From Poecilobothrus nobilitatus (taxonomy: Eukaryota > Arthropoda > Insecta > Diptera > Dolichopodidae): a DNA stretch of 64,000 nucleotides. Position numbers and translations under genes: made by a program. The notes below the pieces were generated by a model. The model saw only the letters and a program-made list of their open reading frames with translations. It was not told where the DNA came from and ran no database searches. Positions 13,565 to 27,960 of the stretch are shown here, piece by piece. The DNA is taken from contig OX352774.1 of NCBI GenBank assembly GCA_947095535.1, positions 222,072,965-222,136,964 of the forward strand. The letters are read 5' to 3'. Every line of letters begins with the position of its first letter. The stretch's first letter is position 1.

Positions 13565-16409
13565 CAAACTTCTAAACCACTTCCTTTTTAAATTACAAAA
13601 TTTGTCATTTTTTTTTTTATATTTTGTGAAAAGTAAAAGTTTTTCAAAATTCCCTTAACTCCCTAACGGATTAAACAATTACTTCAAACTTAATTTTTTA
13701 ACTAAATAGAAGTAAATGACTTTTAAAAACTTTAACATATTTAACATGGGATACGTTTAAAGTTCGTTTACTAACATTTTTCAACAACTTAAACATTGAT
13801 TTTCATAATTTTCCCATTTGACACGTTTTTTTCGTTTCAATAGGGATGAAAAAAAAAAAAAAACTTTTTTATTTTTTTTTTAGTTTTTTTCTGTTTTTTA
13901 CTAAACACGAGCAAAACTGTTAATAAAAAAAAAAAAAATATTGTTAAAGTTTGAAAAATATTCAACTTTTTTTTTTTTTTTTACTTTTTATTTTATTTAT
14001 ACAAGTAATTTTCTATATAATCGTTAGTATTTTATTTTTAAATATTTTCTTTGGTTTTTCTTTACTGAAGTTTTTCCAACAATATTTTGATTATTTTATA
14101 TACATTATGTAAACAATAAAATTATGGTAGGATTATTACTATTTTAAGAGTAAATGCATCAAAACGAATTTTTTTTCTTTATAAATTGAGTGTTTCAATG
14201 CAGGAATAACTTAAAAATAAAAAACTAACTAAATTCAATAAATAAATAATTAATATTAAAAGAATTTTTTTTTATTTCTTTTTTTTTTTCAGGTGAGTGA
14301 TTGAACAAACAATCTTCTAGATTAAGTGGTTCTGCTGAATAATAATGTTTTTTATATTCACACCCAAATATTACATCTAACACGTAATTTAACAAAATTA
14401 ATTATATTTTTTATCAAATCAATAAAATTTCGTTTAACTTTATATTAGATTAATTGTTTTTAACAAATTTTTAGAAAACAATTTAATAACAATAAACTCT
14501 TTTTAAAATTTTAACTAAATATTGCCATAATTACTTAAAAAAGAATCAAAATTACTTTTATATTCAATTAAATTCTTTAGGATTTGACAACTAGAAATAT
14601 AACTCCCAATGACAACTCCCAATATATTTTGAGAAGGTATATAATGTCCATGCTTTATATAAGAAAATAATAAATAAAAATATAAGTTTATTGTTTTAGA
14701 TTTTTTGCTGTTGAAAATTTTTTGGGGCTCTTTTATTTTACAATAATTAAAATATCTAATAAATAGCGTAAGAATCAAATCGCTGGCAAAAAATCAACTA
14801 AATATTCAATATTAGTAATTTATAAAAGAAATGAAATAAATAATCCTTGTATATAAATTATATTTGATGCACTGATATAATATAATATTTGTATGTTATA
14901 ATCATATAAAACAGCTACTGCCAATTAATCAATTGTTTAATGACTTATGAAACTGAAGCTAAATATAATATGAATAATAAGCGACTTAGTAGATGCCATA
15001 CCTATGCTTCTTAAGAAGTGAAAATTAAAATATGCGTTTCAATCATTCAATTGCTGTTTTATTTTATTTAATTTTAAATTTTACTAAATTTTATTTAAAA
15101 AAATTTAAAATAATCATTCTAAGTTTTTTCATTTAAAATTTTTCATAATTCTTTATAAATTAATTAGTAAAATTTTTTAGAAGCTCTTTTTTTTATCATT
15201 TATTAAAACATTAGCAAAAACAAAGTTACAATTTTAAATTTATATATATATATGTATATATTTTATATATTATAAATTTCTTTTTTTTTTTTCTTTTTTT
15301 ATTTATTTTAATATTTAATTTTTAATACAAATTACCTTTAAGCAACATAAAAAAATTTCCCAAATGAACTTTTAAGTATAACTTAATTTATATTTTCAAT
15401 TAAATCTATGGTTTTATTATTATATCATTTTTACATACACACATTCAACATACATATAAACAAAATCTGTATAAAAAATAACAAAAAAAAGTAAAAATAA
15501 AAATAACTAAATCCTTATAATAGCTAAAAATAAGAAAAACAACAAAAATTTAAATCCTTTAAATCAATTAGAAGGAATTTTCTTAAACCATACAGACTTA
15601 AAAATGTATGTAACTATATGTATAGAAATATATATAAATATTATATTTCCATTGAATATTTTTCCGTTATATATACTAACATATTTTTCTGTTATACCTA
15701 TACACTAACATTACATTTGATTATATTGTTTGTTATTTCTTAAAGTATTAAATTCTAAAATATTGTCACAGTAGCAACAACAATAACAAAAAGTAATAAA
15801 GGTAATACGTAACAACGGTGGTTCCAAAAAAATTTCGACTATTATAAGTAACGTTGTTGTTTTTTATATTTTTAAAAAATAATCTAATCATAAAAAAAGA
15901 TAAAAGAAAAAAAAAAACAATTTTCCAATTTTTTTTTTTTTTTATAATATATCTATAATATCTATTTTTATCCAGCTCAATTTCTTGTTCTCATACTGTT
16001 TTCTCGCCCCTTTTTAACACACAATAATTTCTATGCTGAAACAAAGATTTTCGATCCTCAAATTATTCATCTTATTATTCAGTATGAAAACATCTCTTTT
16101 TTTTCCTTTATTTTTTTTTTTTTTTTTATTTCTTATTTTCTGAATAAAATGTATATCCGTTTTTTTGGAAATAGATGTAAATTTTAGGAAAAAAAAAAAA
16201 ATTCAGGTAACGACAATAACAGTAACATCATGTACTGATAGTTAATATTACATATTTATATAATAACAAATCCTTATAACAATTTATATACATATAAATC
16301 ATATATTATAACATTATTATTGTTTTAAATTATTTTTGTTATATTAAATTTGGTTAAATATTTTCATAGCAATATCAACAATAACAAGTTTTTAGTAGTA
16401 GTCAGAATA

Positions 16410-16442
<33 letters not shown>

Positions 16443-19400
16443 GGTACATATATAGCTAGTCAACAACATACCACAATCATCATAACAAAATGGGTTACCA
16501 TATCTCTTATTTGAACAAAAATTCTTGTAATAATATGGTTGGAATTTCTGAATACAAATACCCGTTACAGAATAAAAATGATACAAAAACAAGCCCTCCA
16601 TTTAGCGCTTCTTTTTGCTCCACAAATAAGAATTCTGATCCTCTAATAAAATTTAAAAAGTTTCTTTTAATATTCGTTTTTCCAAAAAAAATAAAATAAA
16701 AAAATGATGAAAAAGTAATAGATGCTATAAGAATGGATTATTCTTAAGAGCAAAATAACAAAAAAAAAAAAAATAATAAATAACAAAAAGATTTTATTAT
16801 AATACAATATATTTATCTCTTTCTTGCATCCACTCTATTCTAATCACAAATTTAATATTGTTGCTCTTTGATTTTGACTGTAGGAAGAGTCAAATTTTGT
16901 TATTTCATTTAAAAGTTAAGCTGATCTGTTTTCTATACAGCTATAATGTTGTCTTCACTCTTTATTTACTACTCTTTGTTTTTCTCTTTTTGCTAACATT
17001 TTTGTTATTTTGTTTTTTTTTTTTGTATTTAATTCACTTATCTTAATCAATTTAAAAAGGATTTTGACATTAAAAACTCTTTATTTCTTATTGTTGTTGT
17101 TACCATTATTTGTCGTCGCCTTTTTATCTTCTAACAAGAAAAATAACAAGTATTTCTGTTCTGCTAAATCTTTATTATAAACAAAAAAAAAAAAACAAAA
17201 AAAAAAAGTAAATAAGCAAAACAAAGAAAGAGAAAACAAAAAAAATATTATAGTTTTTTTTTTATTTAAAGGCAAAAAACGTGTTCTAAATGTCACTTAA
17301 TGACGACAGACTACACCATCATCACAATTTAATACAAAAATTTTTAGGTATATATACTTTTATGTGTTTTTTTTACACATTAAATTTTATATATGGATTT
17401 ATGTGTATTTATACATAAATATATAAATATATATATGCGTTTATGTTACAAATTTTACTCTTCTACTTTCTAATTATAATTCATCGAGTCATTAACTAAC
17501 GTACATGGTAATTTCTACCTTTAATTTATAAAATGAATTTACCTTTAATATAAAATTATTCATAAATTTGCGTTATATGTAAGTAAGTATATATTACATT
17601 TACAATTAAATGTACGTTGTTAAAGTCTGGTGAACTCCCAATATACAATTTAAGAATTTTCTTTATATTTTTTGTTTTTTTTGCTTTTTTTTTTTTTTAT
17701 TCAAGTAGGTCGTAGAAATCCTTGAAAAAAATTTTACAAAATTTTATTAATATAAAAAGGTCCTTGATGTCAGGTATAAATTAATTTTGGTTTTTTTTTG
17801 TTTTCATTTTAAAGGCGGAAGGTTTTTGTTATTCAATTTCTTTCATTTATTACTAAATGTATTTATGTCGCAATTATTTTAATTTAATAAAACAAAAATT
17901 AAGTGAAATGAATATAATAATAGTGAGCAGTGGACATTTTCTTTTTTTTTAAATATGCAAGTTTACTTTTTTTTTTACTATAGAAAAATTAACAATAATT
18001 TTACAAATCCTGATATCTACAACAATCCACAATAACTTCGGCCACGAAAGATTCTGTCTTAGACTTTTAATGCACAATATTTTAATTCATATCGATGTTA
18101 TGACACATTTTGAGTCGTAAATTCTAAACTTAAAGTTACAACAAATAAATAATTACAAGACTTAAACAAATTTAAATTAAATTTGATCAATTAAAGTATG
18201 AGATTCATTATATTTATTTTCTTCGTATCGAACCACATTATCATTTTACTTATTAAAATTATTTATTTATTAAAGCTTCATCCCTGATATTTTATAATTA
18301 TTTTTTACTGTATTATTATCAGAGAAAAATTAATTTTTCAATATTAACTAACGAAAACCTTCATTAAAATCTCATTTGGTTTTTTTTTATCCAAAAAAAA
18401 AAAACAAAAACAGAAAAAGAAATTTTTTTTTTTTTTGTAATTTTGTCTTTGTTGCTGACTATGGATTTTATTTTATTTTAAGTTCGTCCAGGATAATTAA
18501 GAGTTAAGGAGACACACAATAACTTTTTGTTGGTGTGTTTTTCTTTTTTGTTTAATTTTATAACGTGAAAGCCTTAATAAGGTATAACAATTAGGATCTC
18601 AGTTCTTGTGCATAGTTTTGTGCTTTTTTTTTAGAATGATCTTTTGTTCAATTCTTTGTAATAAAATGATTTTCTATATGTTTTAAGTAAAGAAAAATTA
18701 TATAATTTCCATCAATTAATCAGTTTATGGTTTAAGGATTTATATAGGTTTAATTTGTATCTAAGCCTAAAATTAAAATTCGAAAAAACACACGCCTACC
18801 AAGCTTTATTTGCAATTAATTTCCTAAATTTTCACTTAAGAAAGCTTTGTACAAGCTTTACAAAACAAAAAAAAACAAATATAAACATTACAATATAACA
18901 ATATGGGATCATGAAATTTAATAGCAAAAATATTTTTTTATTCGAATAACATAATTATTGAGACCATAATCTGATATTTCAATTTTAAATTTTGTCTAAT
19001 ATATGTATAAAAAAAATAAAGTATAAAATTCTAAATGTTAATTGAATGCTCCACAATGCATTTACTAAAAAGTAATGAAATCACATTTCGGAAATATTTT
19101 ACATACTATCAATTAACATAAATTTATTCATTTTAAAAACAATGAATAAAAATTTATTTAAATTTAATTTGAGCGTTAATTGCAATTATCACTCATAAAT
19201 TTTATTTTATTTTTTTGTACTTGGCATGGTGAATTCTTAAATTGGGTCAATTAACATTGTAATAATGAATTGAATGCATCAACTAAGTATCACTTTATAT
19301 CAACATTATATATACATATACAGTTATTACATTAATAGCACATAAAGAAAAAGAAGCCCAGTATATCGATAAAAAAATAATAAGTATCCTTTAGGGAGCA

Positions 19401-20454
19401 TTAGCATATGAATACTTTTTAATTAAAAGATACTTGTTGTATCAAAAATACATTCTATAGATTTAAAATTAGTAAAAGTAAATATTTATTCTTTACATTA
19501 TGATTCTAAACTTATCAAAAAATTGCAAAATACTGCGAACTTTAAATTTTTACAAAATATTACTTTTAAAATAATTTAACAAGGCCATATATTAAAGAAA
19601 ATACCCCTTGGGAAATTGTTCCACTTTTTTGCATTGATATTATTTATGTAATTAATTGCATTTATGTAGGAAAAAAATTGTGACAATTTTAAGAAAATCT
19701 TAAATGGTTAAGAAAATCTGTTACGACACAATATAAAAATATAATATTGGAGTTTTAATTTTTATATTTGTCGAGAAATAAAATAAATTGGAAAATAATT
19801 CTTAATTCTTGTTTGATTTTATTTTTTCATATTTGCCAAACCATAGGAAGTGAGTTATATGGAATAAAAGATTGATTAAAAAATATACAAATTAAGGTTT
19901 TTAGGTAATTTTAAAAATTAAATGTAAACATTTTTTAACTTTAAAGCCATGTAATCCGAAACCTGAAAAGATTAAAACTAATCAAAATGTTCGTTCAAAA
20001 GCTTTAACACTGGGTTTTGAAAGTACCTTCACCTCAGCGAGAATTTTTATCGCATACAAAATATAAACGCAAGTAATTTGTAATTTTTCTAGCCTATGTT
20101 CAACTTAAAGGGAAAAAGTTTAATTTAAAAATCTATCAAGAGATGCGTCTTGTACGGTTGAATAAATTGAAGAGAAATAATGACATTTATATTTTTCGAT
20201 AATACTAGAGCTAAATTAGTTTCAAAAACAAAAACTGTTATCCATATTTTTTATTTACTTTAATTAATGATTAAATTAGAAGCTATCAAAATATAGCTTT
20301 TGCAACCTTATGCTTAAAATAAAGTTTGCGGATAGTGTCATGAACGTGGAGGTATGTCAAAGACTAGAGATAGATCGAAAACTTTTGTCAATAATAAAGC
20401 GCTGTAAGATAGTTAATTTTGATCACATAATCGAAAAATTTGATCATATAATCC

Positions 20455-20631
20455 GTAGTACCATATTCTACCATTAATTGTATAAGTATAAGATTGATGA
20501 AGATACGATCTTTGCAAAAAGCAATTGTCCTGGTGGAGAAGGAGTATGAATTCGTTCGACATTCTAATACCATTGGTGAGTTATTTCATAAAGTCAGAAA
20601 CCGTAAAAAATATGCCTATCTATAAAATACA
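20455..20631 (+). other. Unrecognised short open frame
   Basis: About 58 codons ending with TAA near 20630. The translation includes LMKIRSLQKAIVLVEKEYEF and HSNTIGELFHKVRNRKKYAY. Composition is less AT-biased and more protein-like than the surroundings, but there is no domain, no splice evidence and no known family. The minus-strand frame over the same bases looks like a shadow. Confidence 0.2.
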
Positions 20632-22592
20632 AAAGAAAAACCAAAACACAGATCTTGATTTAGTCGTTGTTCATTCAGTTATGGTTTGGCAACTAAAGAA
20701 GAGAAGAATTGTACAAGGTAGCAATGATTACTGTGATATGTTTGCCTTAATTTTTATTATATTGTTTCAAACATAGAGAACAGCCAATATTAAACAATAT
20801 TGATAAATACTCAGTACAGATTATTAATTTTTTTCTTTTCTTTTTTTTTTGCTAGCAGCACAAACATCTATATATATTCATTCTTTTGCACATACATGTA
20901 ATGTATATGTCAATGCACTCAGAATTTTTTAATAAAATTTTTCTGCGTACATCGAGAAAATTATTGAATAATTTAGAAACTAAAAATCCTAAAATCAAAA
21001 GGGGAAAAATATAGTTTTTCTCTTTTTCTAAATTTTATATTTTTGTTATTTTTTTTTTTTTTTGTTTCCTTTTTGTTCTATTAATTTAGGTAAATAGAAG
21101 ATAAAAATTCTACTTTTTCTGATTTAATTTTCGGTTATATCTAGGCCAATGCGTTTGTAAATATCATTAAAAAAGTAATAAAATGAAAATATAATTACTC
21201 AAGGACATTCAAAGGAAAAATAGGATCTTAATTTTTGCTAGTACTAAAACTAGTCGCTAGGGATAATTATATAATACATATTATATATGTGTTTATAAAC
21301 ATTTCTTTCAAAATCTTGTGTATATATCCTATTAAATAGGAGGATTTTTCGATTGTTTTAATATTCTATCAAAAAAGGACATTTTCCCTTGTGCGTAATT
21401 TTGAATAGAATTAAGAATATATAATGATGATAATGTTAAAGGACATTTAACACACTCATACTTACACAAAAAAAAAAAAAATCATATAATATCCCAAGTA
21501 TTTGAGAAAATAAAGACATTATTAAAGGATATAAAGGTCATCAAATAAGTACTGTAATTTCGAAAACCATTTAGAAAATTTAATAGAATTTTTTTTTTTT
21601 TTGGGTAGAAAAGATCAAACTATTAGAAAACATGACGAGGTAGAATAATGTTCAAGTTTCTATTGAAAGAATTTTTTTTTCCATATTTTAATTTCCTAAA
21701 AGAATTAGATTAGTTCCTTAATCAATGACTCTTACTGTATAACTTTAATTTTTGTTAAAATAATAAATTAATTAAAGTTTGCATTAAACAGTTAGAAAAC
21801 AAATCTAACAAAAAGATTTAACATTTTTCTGAGCCTGAAAATATGCAATAAGATTTCAAAAAAATTTTACCAAAAATTATTAAATTATAACAGTCATTAT
21901 TTATTTACTACTATTAAATAAATATTAAGTGTTATATTTAAATAATAGTTTTAATTATGTTATATAATCCTATATGGTTTGTAATTAAAGTAAATAAAAT
22001 ACATAAACAACTTTTAACAATAGATAACTTAAAACTTATTAAACTTACTCCAAATTAAAGGAGGCGTGGAATCTTTAAATCTATTTTAGACACACTTCCT
22101 TTTGAATTAGAGACTTGCAACTTTGGACACAGTTTACATGAATATAGTACATGATTTTAAAATAATTATATCAAAAAACATCAAAGAAATTATCTATACA
22201 AACAAAATTAAATTTTCATACAAAGATTTTATATAAATATTTTTATTTTTAACAGAATTATCACAGATTAAAATAAGAGTATGAAATTTTTCTTGATATA
22301 TGTTTGCTTCGTTGTTGCATTCTAATATATATTAAAAAATGTTGCGTCAAAACTTAGCAAACCAACACTGCTTTTGGAACTAATAATGAATCGAACAAAC
22401 CAAAAATCACAGTTGAATAATAACTCTGAAGAGTATAAGCAAAAACTTCCTTAAAAAATAGGACATAATTCCCCATGAAATTATATATTCAAAGAAATTA
22501 GAAGGTTTAAAAAATCAGGAACGCTTTCCTTTTCAGATTATTTATAAATGGTTTTCAAGAAAGAATCTGGAAGAGAAAAATACCATAATTTT
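20632..22592. other. AT-rich non-coding DNA
   Basis: Nothing recognisable beyond homopolymers. Confidence 0.75.
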
Positions 22593-22764
22593 GTAACCAA
22601 CTCTAAAATAGCTCCTAATTGAGAATGTGGTATATACGAATATATAAATTCTCCGGATAAAGGAAATACTCTGATTTTCCAACCACCTATAAAGTCCTTC
22701 CCAATTATTTTTTTTTTTGTATACATATTTCAACATCAAATAATTTAAAATAGTGGAGGTTACC

Positions 22765-22850
22765 GTCCTCAAACCTCTGCTAAGTAAATTATTAAAACCT
22801 TGATTTTCTAATCAACTCTAAAATTAATTTTAGGCTTTATAACACAATTA
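22765..22850 (+). repeat. Dispersed repeat fragment (also near 50.35 and 59.2 kb)
   Basis: CTCAAACCTCTGCTAAGTAA then ATTATTAAAACCTTGATTTT and AATCAACTCTAAAAT. Related strings occur at about 50341-50395 and 59188-59270. A shorter piece (GTAACCAACTCTAAAATAGC) occurs at 22593. No ends are defined. Confidence 0.5.
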
Positions 22851-22919
22851 TATTTGCCATATTGAAATAAATTTCTTTAATGAAACTTCAATTGTAACAA
22901 AATAATTTCAAAAATTAAA

Positions 22920-23108
22920 GAAAAAAATCTCAATTAAAAATTTACTATTTTTAGTCATTATACCCTTACGATAGTCTCGGGTACATTAAAATTACTCCTC
23001 AGTTTTACTTACAATTAAAAACAGTTGCTACTTTTACAGGATATGAATCGTAACTCCCTTGATAAATCAGCTACATTCTTAACCACCAGTCTACTGAAGC
23101 GTCCGTTT
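22920..23108 (-). mobile_element. Old SINE relic with tRNA-like head
   Basis: At 23036-23108 the minus strand reads GTAGACTGGTGGTTAAG, then AAGGGAGTTACGATTCATAT and CCTG. This aligns with the SINE-A/B head, with a decayed B-box (GATTCATATCC). Downstream body signals are weak (GTAGCAACTG, ATCGTAAGGGTA), and the end near 22920 is a T-rich guess. Confidence 0.5.
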
Positions 23109-24384
23109 CAGATTTTCAATATTAATTTTATCAATTTTTTTTTTTTTAATTCAGTTTTACCTTTTTTTGAGATTTTTACGATTCTTTAATGTTCTTTTAA
23201 AATTTAACAAAGACATATGGTTAAAAATTTATTTACTTATTTCTTTATTCAATCGTTCATTTAAATCTTTTATATTTTATTAACTCTTAATTTTCATTAA
23301 AAAATACAAAAACTTTAAAACTTTTAGGAGAATGAAAATGAATTTTTGCAGTGAACATAAATAAAAACAAAAAAAAAAAAAAGAATATTTTAAGAAAACA
23401 TATTATTTCAATATGTTTTTAAGTTAAATTATGACCATTTGTTTATATTTTCTTTTTTTCTATATATGTACTTTTTTATTAGGTTTTTGTTTTTCTTTCA
23501 TTTTGTTATGTTTAAAGAAAGACATAAAAAATATATAAATACATTACAAAAGCAAAAAAAAAAACGAAAAAATATAGGAAACCAAGGAAACAATTACAAT
23601 CCTTTATTTTTGCTTTTTTTTTTGTTTTTGAATAGGATTTGTTTCAAAGTAACATTTGGTTGCTGTTATTTTAGAGTTTTTTTTTTTAAATTCTTTTTAT
23701 TATATTTAAAAAAAATTAAAGAATAATTTTCTACTTATTTTGAAATTTTTCATATAATTGAAATGAAAATATTTTGAATCATTTGAATAGGTTCATAATT
23801 AAAATTTTCCAGAATATTTTACTGTCAAATTTAACCAATATGACGATTAAATAATAAAAATTGTATTATGTCATAAGGCTTAATACGGTCGCATATAAAA
23901 ATTAAGGAGAATATCAATTTTGTGAAAAAATTTTCGAAAATTTTCATATATTCATTTTCCTTACCATCATTTTGCTTTGCAAGATTGAATCGGCTGTACA
24001 GAAAAGGTTATCAGTTTAAATCGTTTTTTCAACTAATTATATTTAATTAAGAATGATAACATATTTAATAAAATATATACATATATAATATATTTAATAG
24101 AGCATGCAAAACAAAAATTAATTTTTATTGTTAAATGTTATAATTAAAAAAGCAATCAATAGATAAATACTGAACTTTCTGAACAAATCCTAAACGAATG
24201 TTTGTACGTATAAATATAAATATTGACTATTTATCTAACTAATGTTACTCCATCATTATGCTGATAAATGTAGAAGGTTGTGATCACCTGAACTTTAACT
24301 TTAAGACAAGTAGTTAATTAGTTCATCTAATTTGGTTTTTAACTATTCTTAATTTTTATTTTAACTGTAATTATATTGATCGAA
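23109..24384. other. AT-rich non-coding DNA
   Basis: No supported gene. The 95-codon frame at 23439-23726 is T-run and A-run translation. Confidence 0.75.
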
Positions 24385-24512
24385 GGGACCTTGGTGGTCT
24401 AATGGATAAGGACGTATAAAATATGCTGTAAACACCGAGGAAGTTTGAACACCTGAACAGTGTAATTTCCTTGTCACATTTACGTGACAGAGGAATATAC
24501 TAAAAAGAATAA
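24385..24512 (+). mobile_element. SINE-C copy 2, internally deleted
   Basis: Head GGGACCTTGGTGGTCTAATG with a decayed B-box (AGTTTGAACACC), joined almost directly to the SINE-C tail GTGTAATTTCCTTGTCAC. The terminal hairpin TGTCAC/GTGACA lies at 24472-24489, and the end is A-rich. The body seen in copy 1 is missing. Confidence 0.75.
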
Positions 24513-26697
24513 ACACTTGGACGAATTTTTAAATTTATCTTTTTTGAAAAACCTACTATTATAAATACTCTAATAAAAATATGTAAAATAATTTCAGAAC
24601 CATTAGAAAAGTAGAATTAAAGTATTGTAAACCCATAATTAATAATAAAACCAATGAATTAAATCATTTCATCTTAAAATTTTTTAGAAAAATTTTAACT
24701 CAAATCCTATATTTATCCTTATTTAAATGTTAGAAACTTGATAATCTTTAGTAAAGGGTTTAAAATATAAATATATATTATATGTATTTATATATGAAAA
24801 CCAAAAGTGAAAAAATATATATATATATATATATTTTTTTTAACAATAAAAACAACTTAAAGTAACATAAAATCTTTCACAGATGTTCAACAAATAACGT
24901 TAAACGCACATGGAATTTTATTTTATTTTTTTAAAGCATACAATTTTTATTAAATAATTTTTATACTTATTCTTTATTTTTAATTCACAAAACAAAAAGA
25001 AACAATATATATATATGTATATTAAATTCTACACATTGGATATCATAAAATTTTATGTCCAAAAAAAAAAAAAAAAACGCAAAATAACACAGAATGAAAT
25101 AATAGTTTTTCTCCGTTTCAAATTTTTTTTCTTAAAATAACTGTTTATGCACTTTATTTTGATGGCAAGACAACGAAATAATATTATCGTATTATAAAGA
25201 ATGAAATTTCTTTTTTTTTTCAATAATTTTTTTCACCATACTTCATCAATTTTCCCTGCCCCCCCCCTATTCATCATATATATAAATTAATTATGTAATA
25301 CTCGTATATACATATGTAATATATATATGAAACAAATTATTCAAGCAATATTTAAAATTACAATGGGACGAATTTTATTTTTAGTCGAAAAGCAAAAACT
25401 TTTAAAATTTAATAAGAAAAATTAATTTACAGATATTATCCAATAATAATTTAAGATAATAATAAAATAATATAATAGTTGTGTAAAAACAGTTGAACTT
25501 AAAATATTATAAAAATATTTTTTCAATATAAGAAAATTTAAATTTTCAATTTTCATTAATTCACCCCTCTAACTGAATTTATCAATAATTTTTTTTTTAT
25601 TCTTTTTTTTTTTTTGTTTTTCAAAATTGTTTTCTTTAAAGACTAATTCCACAATCAATTACCACAAAATATTTAAAAATCTTGAAAGCCTCTAAAATCA
25701 ATAACATTTTTTTTTTTTTTTTTTGTATAATATTTGAGTACCATTTAACAATAAAAATTTCGAAAAATTTCCCTCCTAAAATAAACCAAAAATTACCTAA
25801 TCTTTTGGAAAATTACAAAAAACAAAAAAAAAAATTATTTACAAATCCCATGTTTTGAATAAAAAAAAAAAACACCACCCTAATTTTTTTACTTAAGATG
25901 CATATTGATATGAAAAGAAAAAAAAAAAATTGTATGTTTTTTGAAAATTAATTTTTTTTTTCAAATTTTGTTCTTTTCAATTTTAAATACGCCACAAAAC
26001 AGGAAAATCTTTATTGCCTCTAATAAACTTTTTTATTTTTCGCAAAAAAAAAAAATATACTATGTATACATATATAATACATACATATATATTTACTATA
26101 TATATTTTCTGTTTTGCCATTTTCATCATTAGTCATTTGTTTAGTCCAAACATTTTAAATGTTCAACAGCACAATTGCGAAAAAAAAAAAAAAAAAACTT
26201 CAGAAAAAATCCATAAACACCACTTAGACGAAAAATAATAAAAAAAAATAAATAAAAAAATAAAAAATTAGAAACAAATAATATTAAAACAAAAAGTTGT
26301 ACCCACTTTACATTTGTATTTAAAAACAAAAAAAAAAAGAAAAAGTTTAAGTAAAAAATAATAATAAAAATAATAAAAAAATTAAAAGTTTTTACATTTA
26401 TTCCAACTTATCCTATATTTTTTTTTTTGTTTTCACAATTCTATCAAATAAATCAACAAAAACCAACAAAACAAAAAAAAAACCAAAACCCAAAAAAAAA
26501 AAAATAAAATATAAAAAATTAAAAGATACCGACGAAATATTATAGCAATACTCAGTACTTTTTGTGTCGGTATTTAAAACCAATAAAAAATTAGTAGTGG
26601 TGACTGTTATAAATCGCCTCTTATATATATATTGTACCCATATATATATATACTAACTAGAACACAAGCAAGTGTCAAAAGAGAAATAAAGGAAACA
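24513..26697. other. AT-rich non-coding DNA
   Basis: Microsatellites (24815, 25010) and a run of 9 C at 25259-25267, odd in this composition. Nothing else recognised. Confidence 0.75.
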
Positions 26698-26805
26698 AAA
26701 AAAAAAAAAAACAAAATATGAATAGAAGATGTTACCATTTCCCTTGTAATTCTTATTTTATCATTTTTACAACCATCAGTAAGATGATGTACCATCTACT
26801 TTAGA
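26698..26805. repeat. Dispersed repeat pair, copy 1
   Basis: After a long A run, ACAAAATATGAATAGAAGAT then GTTACCATTTCCCTTGTAAT and GATGTACCATCTACTTTA. The same blocks occur at 27597-27690. The conserved block starts right at the A run, which suggests a retroposed end. Confidence 0.65.
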
Positions 26806-27589
26806 TACTCTTAAGTGGACATTTCAATTTCTTTTTATTGAACAAAACAAAAAAAAATGGTAGAAAAACCTAAACAAAAAAAAAAAAAATAGAAAGACAA
26901 TCAAAAAACGCAAAAAAAAAATTTTTTATAATAAATTCGAAAAAATCGTTTGTTTTTAACTGTCCTTTTGTTTTTTTCGTTTATTCTCTATTTTTTCTTT
27001 TTCTTTTTTTTTAAAGAATAAAAAAAAAAGAATTCAACAATTATAGGCATCTGTTGCCACATAAAAAAAAGAAAAATTATAACAATACATACATTCGAAA
27101 TTCGAAATTCAATAAAAGAAAATTAGTAGTGTTCAATTCAAAAATAGGAAGAGAAAATAAAGTGGTATTGTGTTTGATTCGAACTAAAAAAAGAAATATA
27201 AAAATTATATCACAATTATTGGTCTATTTATCATCTTGCCCCATCCATATTGGTTTATTGGTATGGCTTAAATTATTTTTAATTTTTAGAGAATAAAACA
27301 AAAAATTAGAAAATGAAAAGTAAATGGAGTTATTAGAGAGCATATTTTCCTTTTGTTTAAAGAATCTTATAGTTCAACAATAAAAAAAAAAAAAAATCGA
27401 AACATAGGATTGTATGATTGTATGAGAGCACAACTGCAACATTAAAATATTATATGTGATTTATAACCCTTATCAGAACTTTGTAATCGCGATAAAAAAA
27501 AGATTCACGATAAGATTTGAATTAAATTCAGTGTGATCGAAATTGTTTAAAAATTTTTGCAAATAAAAGTTGTTAAAAGGAAAATAATG
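26806..27589. other. AT-rich DNA between two repeat copies
   Basis: Homopolymers and short frames without recognisable content. Confidence 0.7.
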
Positions 27590-27960
27590 AAAAAAAAAAC
27601 AAAATATGAATAGAAGATGTTACAATTCCCCTTCTAATTCTTATTTTAATATTATTACAGCCGTACTATCAGATGTACCATCTTTTAACATGTAATTTAT
27701 GGGAAATAAAATTTGCTCAAATGAAATTAACTCACTGTTATCTCTCTCAAACAATCCCAAACTACCACTAGAGTGACTGCTACTGGAGACTAATACTCTG
27801 ATCTCTCTTGACATGCGTTGTATTAGAGTTATTTTTTGTAGATATTTTGTAGGTAATGAGATTTGCGCAAATGAAATTAACTCACTGTTATCTCCTCTCA
27901 AATAATCCCAAAATGTGAGGTTGCAATTCCTCATTCCTACTACGAACTACATAGTGGAAC
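27590..27960. repeat. Dispersed repeat pair, copy 2, with internal 152-bp duplication
   Basis: Begins like copy 1 (A run, AAAATATGAATAGAAGATGT). It then holds two imperfect copies of a block containing CAAATGAAATTAACTCACTG, at about 27717 and 27869, so the period is about 152 bp. A 97-codon minus-strand frame (27641-27934) spans it and inherits the repeat (NSELISF twice). I do not recognise a protein family and treat it as repeat sequence. Confidence 0.6.

Larger units (their letters stand above)
11141..20454. other. AT-rich non-coding DNA
   Basis: Holds the short tandem repeats near 12.1 and 13.0 kb, the A run at 13.54 kb and microsatellites at 15.2 and 16.4 kb. Near 11396-11412 there is a palindromic CTCGAGTCGACTCGA. 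About 14962-15060 weakly resembles 59893-59995. No gene seen. Confidence 0.75.

Noticed and set aside
14962..15060. Similarity to 59893-59995 (ACTTAKTAGATGCC core)
   Set aside because: Only a short core aligns convincingly; too weak to call a repeat family.
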